DNA from: an uncultured Lachnospiraceae bacterium
Lineage (GTDB): Bacteria; Bacillota; Clostridia; Lachnospirales; Lachnospiraceae
Reading direction: 5' to 3'
Assembly (NCBI GenBank): GCA_910576895.1
Contig: CAJTJZ010000004.1
Coordinates: 1-64,000 of the forward strand
DNA: 64,000 bases
The notes beneath the pieces were generated by a model. That model was given only the letters and a program-made list of their open reading frames with translations, searched no databases and was not told where the DNA came from. Position 1 is the first letter of the stretch; the number at the start of each line of letters is the position of its first letter. Positions 51,375 through 59,826 of this stretch are shown here, piece by piece. Position numbers and translations under genes: made by a program.

Positions 51375-52556
51375 ATGACATATACAGCAGGGGAACTAGC
51401 AAAAAAATTAGGAGTATCAGCAAGAACAATACGATTTTATGATGAAAAAAATTTATTGTTTCCATATGAATATTCTGAAAAAGGATATCGTCTATACAAT
51501 GATGAAAGTGCAAAGAAGCTTCAAAAAATTATTATGCTAAAATTTTTAGATTTTTCTTTAGAACAAATTAGAGAAATTATGGAAGAAAAAAGTTTTGATG
51601 TAAGAGAATCCTTAAAAGAACAAGAAAATTTGCTTTTGCAAAAAAGGGAACATATTGAGAGAATTTTAGAGGCTGTTAAAAAAGCAAGAAATGCAGAGGA
51701 TTATAATTTATGGGAATGTATGACAAGAATTATTGCAATTACAAAGGAAAGGGAAGATATTATCCTGCAATATCAAAATGATGATAATTTTAAAAAACGT
51801 ATTGCTATTCATGATTGTAGTACATCTAAAATAGGATTTTATCCTTGGATGTTAGAAAATTTAGAAATAAGATGTAATATGAAAATTATGGATCTTGGCT
51901 GTGGAAATGGTGCTTTTTGGAAAAATGTTGCAAAGAAACTGCCAAGTGGGTTAGAAATTCATTTATTAGATTATTCTGAAGGAATGCTTGAGAGTGCAAG
52001 AAATGTTGTCAATGAAATTCAAAGGCTTTATCCAGAAAAAAAGTTAAAATTTATATTGGAGAAAAGAGATGCAACTAATTTTTCTTATCCAATTGCTGGT
52101 TTTGATCGTATTATGGCAAATCATTTATTATTTCACTTAAATAAAGAAAACCGTCTTGAGTTATATCGGGAAATACAAGAACTTTTAGCAGAAACAGGGA
52201 GATTCTCATGTAGTTTAATTGGTAAAAAACACTTTTGGGAATTACATGAGTTTATTCGAAAATATTATCCAGAAATAAAAATTCCATCGGATTCTTTTGA
52301 TATTTGGCTGGAAACAGCACAAGAAGAATTAAGTGATTTTTTTCATATACTTTTTGTAAAAGAACAAAAAAATGATTTAATGGTGCAAGAAGAAGAACTT
52401 ATATTTAATTATATCTTATCATATTCTAAACAAGCAAGAGAGATTATTTATGATGATAGGGAACAATTTATGGAATATATAAGGAAAGAAAAAAATGCAG
52501 AAGGGTATTTCTATATTCATAAATCAACTGGAATGATAAGTGCTAATAAAAAATAA
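51375..52556 (+). CDS. MerR regulator fused to a SAM-dependent methyltransferase
   Basis: The first about 110 residues of this 393-residue protein are a MerR helix-turn-helix and dimerisation helix (YTAGELAKKLGVSARTIRFY, EKGYRLYNDESAKKL, EQIREIMEEK). The rest is a class I methyltransferase with MKIMDLGCGNGAFW (about 170-185) and FDRIMANHLLFHL. The methyltransferase thus replaces the usual inducer-binding domain. The promoter has the MerR 19 bp spacer. The protein may sense a small molecule that it also methylates; other such fusions exist, but their function is mostly unknown. Confidence 0.88.
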   Translation: MTYTAGELAKKLGVSARTIRFYDEKNLLFPYEYSEKGYRLYNDESAKKLQKIIMLKFLDFSLEQIREIMEEKSFDVRESLKEQENLLLQKREHIERILEAVKKARNAEDYNLWECMTRIIAITKEREDIILQYQNDDNFKKRIAIHDCSTSKIGFYPWMLENLEIRCNMKIMDLGCGNGAFWKNVAKKLPSGLEIHLLDYSEGMLESARNVVNEIQRLYPEKKLKFILEKRDATNFSYPIAGFDRIMANHLLFHLNKENRLELYREIQELLAETGRFSCSLIGKKHFWELHEFIRKYYPEIKIPSDSFDIWLETAQEELSDFFHILFVKEQKNDLMVQEEELIFNYILSYSKQAREIIYDDREQFMEYIRKEKNAEGYFYIHKSTGMISANKK

Positions 52557-52591
52557 GAAATAATAGTATGTTTATTATTTTTGCAACATAG

Positions 52592-52647
52592 GAATCTATT
52601 AAGAATTTTATGAAATAATGAAAAAATTCTTGATGGATTCTTTTTTT
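52592..52647 (+). terminator. Terminator after the MerR-methyltransferase gene
   Basis: 52592-52609 pairs with 52623-52640 over 18 bp (two G-U pairs), followed by seven T at 52641-52647. The 3' arm contains the next gene's -35. Confidence 0.9.
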
Positions 52648-52657
52648 GTGCTATAAT
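52630..52657 (+). promoter_or_regulatory. Promoter overlapping the previous terminator
   Basis: TTGATG (52630-52635) in the terminator's 3' arm and TATAAT (52652-52657), spacer 16. It serves the secreted protein and two-component genes. Confidence 0.65.
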
Positions 52658-52722
52658 TTATTTATCAAAGAAATAGTAAAAAATAAAAATGGTCAATGAT
52701 AGTAGAAAGAGGAGGGGATATT

Positions 52723-53283
52723 ATGAAAAGAAAAAGAATTTTTTCCATTTCCTGTGCCATGGCTTTCTTTCTTGCCCTTATTTTTGTATCAGTTCCAGAA
52801 AAAGTAAAAGCAGTTTTTTTCGATCAGATAAGTGTTGATGATACAAAAACAAGGATTTCAAATTTTATGGGTATTGATATTCGTTCTTGTCAGATTTTAC
52901 AAGAAAGTGATAGTCATGGCGGTTTTCTTGGAGATGGTCAGACATTTGTGGAACTTCAGGCAACAAAGGTAGAGTTTCATAGAATTGTAGGAGAGATGAC
53001 AAAGGAATGGAAAGATTTTCCACTGACAGAAAATCTTTCAAAAGCTATTTATGGAAAGAAAACAAAAACGGAACAGAGAATGCCGCTTCTTGTGGATGAA
53101 AAGACAGAAAATTCTCTGATTCCAGTGATAGGAGATGGATATTATTATTTTGAAGATAGAAATGAACTTTCTTCTGATTCTGCTGATGATAGTCATCTTT
53201 TTGAGCGTAATTCTTGGAATTTTACTCTTGTGATTCTTGATAGAGAAACATATCGCATTTATTATGTAGAATATGATACATGA
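52723..53283 (+). CDS. Hypothetical secreted protein upstream of a two-component system
   Basis: I do not recognise this 186-residue protein. It has a signal peptide (ISCAMAFFLALIFVSVPEKV, cleavage near residue 32) and no lipobox or later transmembrane helix. The mature part is acidic, with DDTKTRISNFMGIDI and a Tyr/Glu-rich end (TYRIYYVEYDT). GGAGG precedes the ATG at 52723. It lies 25 bp before the response regulator gene and shares its promoter, so it may supply a signal or be an accessory sensor for that system. Confidence 0.72.
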   Translation: MKRKRIFSISCAMAFFLALIFVSVPEKVKAVFFDQISVDDTKTRISNFMGIDIRSCQILQESDSHGGFLGDGQTFVELQATKVEFHRIVGEMTKEWKDFPLTENLSKAIYGKKTKTEQRMPLLVDEKTENSLIPVIGDGYYYFEDRNELSSDSADDSHLFERNSWNFTLVILDRETYRIYYVEYDT

Positions 53284-53308
53284 TATATGATAAAAAGGAA
53301 AGAAAAAA

Positions 53309-53986
53309 ATGGAAGCAAAAAGGATGTTAATTATTGAAGATGATATTGATTTAAGAGAAGGCCTACATTTTTCTTTTTCAGGGGATGGATATGATGTTTT
53401 TGATACAGGTACAAAAAAAGAGGGATTAAAAGAAATTAAAAAGGGAAGTTATGATATTGTTCTTTTAGACTGCAATCTTCCAGATGGAAGCGGATTTGAG
53501 TTATGTAAAGAAGTACGTGAGTTTAGTAATATTCCTATGATTATGTTGACAGCACGTGATACAGAAATGGATGAGATTAAGGCATTAGAGCTTGGAGTGA
53601 ATGATTTTTTATCAAAACCATTTTCTTTAGGAGTGCTTAAAGCAAGAGTAAAAAGAATATGGAATGAAAAAACAGAACCAGAAAAATTGATTTCAGGAAT
53701 CATTACAATTGATAAAAATACTTGCAGAGTTTATAAAAATAAGGAAGAAATTTTTTTAAGTAAACTGGAGTATCGCCTATTATTATATTTTTTGGAAAAT
53801 AAAAATCATGTTTTATCAAAGGAACAAATTGTAAGTCAGCTATGGGATACAGAGGGAAAATATGTGGATAATAATACAGTTTCTGTGAATATTAGTCGAT
53901 TACGAACAAAGATAGAAAAAGATGCATCAAAACCAGAATTAATTAAAACGATTCATGGAATTGGGTATATCTGGAAAGAATTTTAG
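53309..53986 (+). CDS. Response regulator, OmpR family (BceR-like)
   Basis: This 225-residue regulator has acidic residues IIEDDIDLREG, phospho-Asp in DIVLLDCNLPDGSGF, Lys in DFLSKPFSLGVL, and a winged helix LSKLEYRLLLYFLENKNHVL with TVSVNISRLRTKI. It is followed three bp later by the kinase and, after a terminator, by a large FtsX-type ABC transporter, the arrangement of antimicrobial-peptide resistance modules. Confidence 0.93.
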   Translation: MEAKRMLIIEDDIDLREGLHFSFSGDGYDVFDTGTKKEGLKEIKKGSYDIVLLDCNLPDGSGFELCKEVREFSNIPMIMLTARDTEMDEIKALELGVNDFLSKPFSLGVLKARVKRIWNEKTEPEKLISGIITIDKNTCRVYKNKEEIFLSKLEYRLLLYFLENKNHVLSKEQIVSQLWDTEGKYVDNNTVSVNISRLRTKIEKDASKPELIKTIHGIGYIWKEF

Positions 53987-53989
53987 GTT

Positions 53990-54904
53990 ATGTTATTTAA
54001 TGTGCTATTGCTGCTCTTATTATGTTTTACAATAGGTTTTAGTATTTATAGGAAAAGAAAATTATATCGGTTTTTTAGTGAGTGTTTTGATCATATTTTA
54101 GATAGAAAAGAACTTAATTATTCCGACATAAAAGAAGGAGAATTGTCTGTTTTTATTCATAAATTAAATCGAGTTCAAGAAGTTTTAGAAAAGCAGGCAA
54201 AACAGGCAGAAGAAGAAAAAGAACAAGTGAAAAGTCTTGTTTCTAATTTATCCCATGAATTAAAAACACCATTAGCAAATCTTTCTATTTATACGGAAAT
54301 TTTAAATGAGAAAGAACAAGAGGAACAAAAAAGACAAACTGTGGAAAGAATAAAAAAACAGGTGGATAAATTAGATTGGCTGATTGGTTCTTTAACAAAA
54401 ATGGTAAAACTAGAACAGAATATCATGGTATTTTCGGTAGAGGGAAATTTTATTGGTGAGACTATAAGAGATGCGATAGATACTATCTATGAAAAAATGG
54501 AACGAAAAAAAATTGTATTCTACTGTGAACCCTATCAGGATTGTATGCTTTATCATAATAAGAAATGGACAGCCGAAGTATTTGTAAATATTTTGGAGAA
54601 TGCAGTAAAGTATACAGAGATAGGCGGCAGGATAAGGATTAAAGTTTGTCCTTATGAAATCTATACAGAAATTCAATTTATAGATAATGGTTGTGGTATT
54701 CAGGAAGAAGAAATTCCACAAATAGTAAAAAGATTTTACAGAAGCAAAGAAGTAGCACAAATAGAAGGTTCTGGAATTGGATTATATTTATCAAGTCTTA
54801 TTTTAGAAAAAGAAAAAGGCTATCTTGTAATAAAATCCAGTTATGGAGAGGGAAGTTGTTTTTCTGTATTTTTACAAAATTATCAAGACATATGCAGGAC
54901 ATAG
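53990..54904 (+). CDS. Sensor histidine kinase
   Basis: This 304-residue kinase has one N-terminal transmembrane helix (LLLLLLCFTIGFSIY), a coiled linker, H box VSNLSHELKTPLANLSIYT, N box ENAVKYTEIGG, and G boxes DNGCGIQEEE and GSGIGLYLSSL. It lacks any sizeable outer domain, which fits kinases that detect flux through an ABC transporter rather than a ligand. A strong terminator overlaps its last codons and its stop lies in the loop-stem boundary. Confidence 0.9.
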   Translation: MLFNVLLLLLLCFTIGFSIYRKRKLYRFFSECFDHILDRKELNYSDIKEGELSVFIHKLNRVQEVLEKQAKQAEEEKEQVKSLVSNLSHELKTPLANLSIYTEILNEKEQEEQKRQTVERIKKQVDKLDWLIGSLTKMVKLEQNIMVFSVEGNFIGETIRDAIDTIYEKMERKKIVFYCEPYQDCMLYHNKKWTAEVFVNILENAVKYTEIGGRIRIKVCPYEIYTEIQFIDNGCGIQEEEIPQIVKRFYRSKEVAQIEGSGIGLYLSSLILEKEKGYLVIKSSYGEGSCFSVFLQNYQDICRT

Positions 54905-54918
54905 CATATGTCTTTTTT
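54885..54918 (+). terminator. Terminator overlapping the end of the kinase gene
   Basis: AAGACATATGC (54885-54895) and GCATATGTCTT (54904-54914) form a perfect 11 bp stem, followed by a T-run to 54918. The stop codon TAG (54902-54904) lies at the loop edge, so the terminator codes for the final kinase residues. Confidence 0.88.
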
Positions 54919-54925
54919 CTTACAG

Positions 54926-54956
54926 TTTTGTAAGAAAAAATATTTATTTTGTAAAG
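54926..54956 (+). promoter_or_regulatory. Direct repeats ahead of the ABC transporter
   Basis: TTTTGTAAG (54926-54934) and TTTTGTAAAG (54947-54956) are offset by 21 bp, two helical turns. They lie after the kinase terminator and before the transporter genes, where an OmpR-family regulator would act. No convincing -10 follows. Confidence 0.4.
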
Positions 54957-55018
54957 GAAATGAAAGATAGTTTTTTTATTATTGATGATATCAAAAAAAG
55001 AAAGGATGTGTTTATAAA

Positions 55019-55729
55019 ATGAGTGAAATATTAAAGTTATGTCATATAGAAAAAATATATGGAGAAAAAGAAAGTAAGGTTTTTGCCTTGCATGATGTTA
55101 ATATGCAGGTAAAAGAGGGAGAATTTATTGCGATTGTGGGAACTTCTGGTTCTGGAAAATCTACTTTGCTCAACTTAATAGGAGGGCTTGATACACCTAC
55201 AAAGGGAAAGATTCTTATAAAAGGCAGAGAACTTAATTTATTAAAACGAAAAGAATTGACTATTTTTAGAAGAAGAAATATAGGATTTGTTTTTCAAAAT
55301 TATAGCTTAATGCCTGTTTTAAATGTATATGATAATGTTGCACTTCCCATAACATTTGATAGAGGAAATCATAAAAATCATGATTATATAGAGGAATTAT
55401 TAAAAGAGTTAGGGATTTGGGATAAAAGAAAAAAATATCCAAGTGAATTATCTGGTGGGCAGCAGCAAAGAACAGCGATTGCAAGAGCCATGATAAATAA
55501 GCCAGCCATTCTTCTAGCGGATGAACCAACAGGAAATCTTGATACCAGTACAGCATTAGAAGTTATGGGATTATTAAAAACAAGCTGTCAAAAATATAAT
55601 CAAACAATTTTAATGGTAACTCATAATGAAGCAATTGCTCAAACTTGTGATAGAATTATTCATATTGAAGATGGAAAAATATTGCAAAAACCTTTGTTTT
55701 TAGAAAAGGATGGTGATAAAAAATGTTAA
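55019..55729 (+). CDS. ABC transporter ATP-binding protein (LolD/BceA-like)
   Basis: This 236-residue ATPase has Walker A GTSGSGKSTLLNLIGG, Q loop FVFQNYSLMPVLNVYDN, signature LSGGQQQRTAIARAM and Walker B ILLADEPTGNLD, typical of the MacB/LolD/BceA branch whose partners are FtsX-like. The end overlaps the permease ATG, so both are translated together. Antimicrobial-peptide sensing or resistance is likely, but the specific peptide is unknown. Confidence 0.93.
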   Translation: MSEILKLCHIEKIYGEKESKVFALHDVNMQVKEGEFIAIVGTSGSGKSTLLNLIGGLDTPTKGKILIKGRELNLLKRKELTIFRRRNIGFVFQNYSLMPVLNVYDNVALPITFDRGNHKNHDYIEELLKELGIWDKRKKYPSELSGGQQQRTAIARAMINKPAILLADEPTGNLDTSTALEVMGLLKTSCQKYNQTILMVTHNEAIAQTCDRIIHIEDGKILQKPLFLEKDGDKKC

Positions 55730-58329
55730 AATTAGCATATCAATATATTTTATATTATAAGAGTCAAGCATTTGCAATTCTTGCAAGTATTATTTTAACG
55801 ACTGCTTTATTATCAGGAATGAGTTCTTTTATGTATAGCAATACCTGTAATGATTTGGAAAATAAAAAAACAATGTATGGCTCATGGCATTATTCTATTT
55901 TAATGGATAAAGATATTTCAAAATTTTATAATAAAAAAGAAAAGGAGTTTTCTGTTGTTCAATATGGAAAAATGGAGATAGTAGACAAAATCGAAGAACA
56001 GTATTTAATTTATTTTCTTAAAACAGATAATGTATATAGAAAATTAACACATCGGGAAATTGTGAAGGGAAATTATCCAAAGAAATCAAATGAAATTGCA
56101 ATGGATCGCTATACTTTGGGAAATCTTGGTTTTTCTGAACAGATTGGAGATAGTATTGATTTTAATGGAAAAGAATATATTCTTAGTGGAATCATAGAAA
56201 GTATCTGGGCAGAAGATACCGATGTAATGGAAATATTTGTGGGAGATGATTTTAATAAAAATATAGGGGAGAAAGAAAAACTTTCTTTTTTCTATTTGCA
56301 ATTTGATGAAAAGAAACCATTGTATAAACAATTAGATGCTTTCTTAAAAAAATATCATTTATCAAGTGATTGTGTGAAGGAAAATCAGGAAGTAACCGCA
56401 TATCTTTCTGGGGAAAAACCAGATAGTATTTATGATATTATAAAATTTGGATTAACAAATAAAGATGGTAATTTTACTTATATTATTTTAAAATTACAAC
56501 AGGAATATCAATTATCTTTTTATGGTATGATTTTTTTTCTATGTTTTTTAAGTTTATTTGTTATTTATAGTGTCTTTAATATTTCTGTTTCTAAAAGGAT
56601 ATCGGAATATGGAATTATGCAGACACTTGGAATTAGTGAAACACAGATTGGCATTACTTTTGTTTTGGAATTATGGTTATTATTTCTTATTGGATATCCC
56701 TTGGGATGTTTTTTAGGAAATGGTATTTTGAATTTATTTTATCAGAAATTACAGCATAATCAAGTATTTATACAAGAAGAAATAGGTACAGCAAAATTTT
56801 ATATAGCATGCCCTGTTATATTTTTTGGTTTTATTTTTTTACTGTTATCTTTTCTATTGATTGCATTTCTTGTAGTGCATATTTTAAGAAAGCAATCTAT
56901 TTATCAAGCAATAAAAGGAGATTATTTTCTAAAGAAGGGAAGAAAAATTTATAGTAAACATTATTTTTATCTTGCCGATATTGTTACAAGAAAATTTTTA
57001 TTTTCTAATAAAAAAAAGGTAATTGGAATTTTACTTTCTTTATCTATTGGCAGTTGTATTTTTCTTTGTACTATTTATATGGCAGAAAATTTAAAAGTTC
57101 ATGCAGAAATGTCAATGAAAGCAGATGATGGATTAAATTCTGATTATAAAATTTCCATAAAATCAAAAAAAATGTCAGATACAATTCCAGCAGATATTGT
57201 GGATACTATAAAGGAAATAAAAGAATTATCAGAAGCGTATGCTGTAAAATATATATTAGGAGAAATTACAATTCAAAAAGAAGAATTAGAATGGGAGGAG
57301 TATTTTGATGAACAAAATAAGGATCCATATTATCAACAAAATTTTGGAGGGATTTGTGTAAAAAAGAAAGATGGAACTTATGGAATTAAATATGATATTT
57401 ATGGATATGATGATGGAATGATAGAGAAACTTTCCGAATTTCTTTTAGAAGGAAAACTTAAAAAAGAGGAATTAAAACAGGGAAATAAAATTATTGCTGT
57501 TGCTAATATGGATGCACAAGGAAATTATAATTTTTATGGAAAGCATCCGGGAGATAAAATTACATTAAAAGTACCAAAGGATTTAAATTGCGATAAAGAA
57601 ATATTAAAATTTCAAAGTAAAGAAACAAATTATGTGGAAAAAGAATTTGAAATTGCAGCAATTCTTAGCCGTTCTTTAACAAAGGAAGATAATTTTTTAG
57701 TTGTTCCTCCATGGAATGATGCACCAAGTCTTATTATGACAAATCAGGAAATGGAAAAGCAATATGGCATAAAAAATTATAGGCTTTTTCATATATCTAC
57801 TTCTAAAAAAGAAATGATTGATAATATAAGAAATCGGCTTTTAAATGAAATTCATGACATACCAAAAGCAGTATTGCAGGGATATACAACGGAAATGGAA
57901 ATAAAGAAAAATCAGCTTTTACAACAGGAACTATTTTTCTTTGCAATTGCAGGAATTTTATTAGTAATAAGTTTATTTCATATTATAAATAGCATGACCT
58001 ATTCTATTTTTTCACATAAACGAGAATATAGTATTATGCGTGCTATGGGGATAACGGATATAGGATTTTATAAAATGATAATAAAAGCAGGAATATTATA
58101 TGGATTACTTACAGATATCTTTATTTTTTTACTTTATCATATGATTTTACGACAGGGAATGAATTATTATATGGTTCATATTGTGCAGTTTTTGCATATA
58201 AAAACAGAAGTGCCAAGTCTTATTATGATAATGCTTATGATATTAAATTTATTAATTACAGTAATTTCAGTCGTAATTCCAGCAAGGCAGGTTGTAAAAT
58301 CTAATATCATTTCTGAAATTTCTGCGTAG
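55723..58329 (+). CDS. FtsX-like ABC transporter permease
   Basis: This 868-residue protein has an N-terminal helix, an outside domain, a first FtsX block (about 270-395, from FYGMIFFLCFLSLFVIYSVF), a second large outside domain (about 455-735) and a C-terminal FtsX block (LLVISLFHIINSMTYSIFSH and later, IMLMILNLLITVISVVIPAR). The duplicated FtsX layout and outer domains resemble peptide-resistance and signalling permeases. Together with the ATPase and the kinase-regulator pair it forms a detection module. Confidence 0.9.
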   Translation: MLKLAYQYILYYKSQAFAILASIILTTALLSGMSSFMYSNTCNDLENKKTMYGSWHYSILMDKDISKFYNKKEKEFSVVQYGKMEIVDKIEEQYLIYFLKTDNVYRKLTHREIVKGNYPKKSNEIAMDRYTLGNLGFSEQIGDSIDFNGKEYILSGIIESIWAEDTDVMEIFVGDDFNKNIGEKEKLSFFYLQFDEKKPLYKQLDAFLKKYHLSSDCVKENQEVTAYLSGEKPDSIYDIIKFGLTNKDGNFTYIILKLQQEYQLSFYGMIFFLCFLSLFVIYSVFNISVSKRISEYGIMQTLGISETQIGITFVLELWLLFLIGYPLGCFLGNGILNLFYQKLQHNQVFIQEEIGTAKFYIACPVIFFGFIFLLLSFLLIAFLVVHILRKQSIYQAIKGDYFLKKGRKIYSKHYFYLADIVTRKFLFSNKKKVIGILLSLSIGSCIFLCTIYMAENLKVHAEMSMKADDGLNSDYKISIKSKKMSDTIPADIVDTIKEIKELSEAYAVKYILGEITIQKEELEWEEYFDEQNKDPYYQQNFGGICVKKKDGTYGIKYDIYGYDDGMIEKLSEFLLEGKLKKEELKQGNKIIAVANMDAQGNYNFYGKHPGDKITLKVPKDLNCDKEILKFQSKETNYVEKEFEIAAILSRSLTKEDNFLVVPPWNDAPSLIMTNQEMEKQYGIKNYRLFHISTSKKEMIDNIRNRLLNEIHDIPKAVLQGYTTEMEIKKNQLLQQELFFFAIAGILLVISLFHIINSMTYSIFSHKREYSIMRAMGITDIGFYKMIIKAGILYGLLTDIFIFLLYHMILRQGMNYYMVHIVQFLHIKTEVPSLIMIMLMILNLLITVISVVIPARQVVKSNIISEISA

Positions 58330-58358
58330 ATCTTGAAAAAGAAATTATGGGGGAGGAT

Positions 58359-58391
58359 TTGGCAGCTCTTTTAGGGCTGCCAATTAGATTT
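58359..58391 (+). terminator. Terminator between convergent genes
   Basis: TTGGCAGC (58359-58366) pairs with GCTGCCAA (58376-58383) around a nine-base loop, with a T-rich run to 58391-58396. It mainly serves the permease gene. Confidence 0.8.
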
Positions 58392-58418
58392 TTTATAGAT
58401 TTTATTCAAATATAGTAT

Positions 58419-59618
58419 TTAATCTCCAATTAAAACGGGCATATACCAATATCCAAATTCTCCATTTTTATCTTCTACATTTCTTGCAGGTTTAAAATCG
58501 CTAAAGCCAAACATTGCTGCCATAAATTGTTCTCTGTTTTGACAAATTCCCGGTGCACAAATAACATATTCAAAACTAGAACCATGTTTTCTTCTGGCAA
58601 GAAGAAGATGACGGTAACTGTAATAGCTATGTAATAAAAAACTGTTATTTGCTAAGATCCAGCTTTCCATTGGCAGCCTTCCAATATCTTGTGGTTCGAT
58701 TCGTACACAGTCTGTCATTTCGTCATCTTCAAATGGATACATCTGTGGAAATTGATAAAAAACGGCTGGCAGATTATCAGAGAATGGTCTGTCTGTTTCC
58801 ATTTTGATAAGTTGCGGATTTTGATCTTTTTTTTCTATTTGCGGCATTTTCTGATCATTTTCTTTTTTTTGTGTTTCTTCTTTTTGTTCCTTTGTTTCCT
58901 GCTTTTGATCTTCCTGTTTTTGCTCTTTTTCTAAATTATTTTCTATTTGAGTTTCTGGCAGGATTTCTGTCATTTTTCCCATTTCTTCCAATTCTTTTTC
59001 TTTAGATTTCGTTTGTGGATAAGTTTCTGTTTTATTTTCCCATGACATGTTTTGTTCTTTTTCTATTTCTTTTGAATCTTCTTCCTGTAAGTCAGTTTCT
59101 ATAAAGGATGCTGCTTGCAGTATCCTGTTTCCCTGTCTTTCTTCTATTTGTTTTATAGAAGTTTTTGAAGTTTCTGAGGTTTTATTAGAAATATTTGTGA
59201 AATATCTTTGTTCCGTTGTGTCTTTTTTAGAAACAAATTTTAATTTTTTTAATATAATTTTATGATCGTCCCATTCGCTTCCGAAAAATTTTTCTAAGGA
59301 GCTATAAATAATCATTCCTTTGATTTCTTCCATGCAATAGCCAGTTTCCATAATATTATCAGAATATAACATAGATCTTAATTCTCCTGTCATATTGCTG
59401 ATTTGCATTTTTCCAATAGGAAGAAGTTCAAGCTCTCCTTGCTTTCTAATAAAAAGACAAACATCTAGCAATTTTCCATTCATACTTGGCACACGGATTC
59501 GGCTGGTTATTTTACATTTTCCATTCATTTGTTCTACCCTTGCAAATCCAACATTATTTCTTTTTCTTCCGTTTTCATAATTATATAAATAGTAAGTCTC
59601 TCTTTTATAGTCAGACAT
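58419..59618 (-). CDS. Conserved protein of unknown function (possibly DUF6128)
   Basis: This 399-residue protein has two folded parts joined by a Glu/Lys/Gln-rich linker (about 165-270, for example EKEQKQEDQKQETKEQK). The N-terminal part starts ETYYLYNYENGRKRNNVGFA and looks like an all-beta domain that describes its own cargo (MNGKLLDVCLFIRKQGELEL). The C-terminal part has MTDCVRIEPQDIGRLPMES, SFLLHSYYSYRHLLLARR and a Cys in YVICAPGICQNREQF. I recall a Lachnospiraceae family DUF6128 of this kind, without certainty. No signal peptide. AGGAGGGG precedes the ATG. Confidence 0.75.
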   Translation of the reverse strand: MSDYKRETYYLYNYENGRKRNNVGFARVEQMNGKCKITSRIRVPSMNGKLLDVCLFIRKQGELELLPIGKMQISNMTGELRSMLYSDNIMETGYCMEEIKGMIIYSSLEKFFGSEWDDHKIILKKLKFVSKKDTTEQRYFTNISNKTSETSKTSIKQIEERQGNRILQAASFIETDLQEEDSKEIEKEQNMSWENKTETYPQTKSKEKELEEMGKMTEILPETQIENNLEKEQKQEDQKQETKEQKEETQKKENDQKMPQIEKKDQNPQLIKMETDRPFSDNLPAVFYQFPQMYPFEDDEMTDCVRIEPQDIGRLPMESWILANNSFLLHSYYSYRHLLLARRKHGSSFEYVICAPGICQNREQFMAAMFGFSDFKPARNVEDKNGEFGYWYMPVLIGD

Positions 59619-59653
59619 ACAATAACCCCTCCTGATAGTCTTTCTCCTTTTTT

Positions 59654-59683
59654 ATTATAAGTTGGTAAATGCTTGGCAAGCAA
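59654..59683 (-). promoter_or_regulatory. Candidate promoter for the gene at 58419-59618
   Basis: On the minus strand TTGCTT (59678-59683), 18 bp, TATAAT (59654-59659). Confidence 0.5.
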
Positions 59684-59740
59684 CATAAATCCATAGCAAA
59701 TATCGACAAAAAAAGAAATTCTTATGAAAAAAGAAGTGCA

Positions 59741-59769
59741 TTGCTAATTGTCTTATTATTTATTATACT
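59741..59769 (+). promoter_or_regulatory. Candidate promoter for the EF-G-like GTPase
   Basis: TTGCTA (59741-59746), 17 bp, TATACT (59764-59769), about 58 bp before the start codon. Confidence 0.55.
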
Positions 59770-59826
59770 ATACAATTAAGAAAGCTTTACAAAAGGAATT
59801 TTTTAAAAGAAAGGAATTTAATAACT

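Noticed and set aside
59014..59022. DnaA box inside the gene at 58419-59618
   Set aside because: A lone match within coding sequence, with no neighbouring box.
58689..59265. Open frames antisense to the gene at 58419-59618
   Set aside because: They arise opposite a Glu/Lys/Gln-rich repeat and read as Phe/Leu/Ser runs without start signals.
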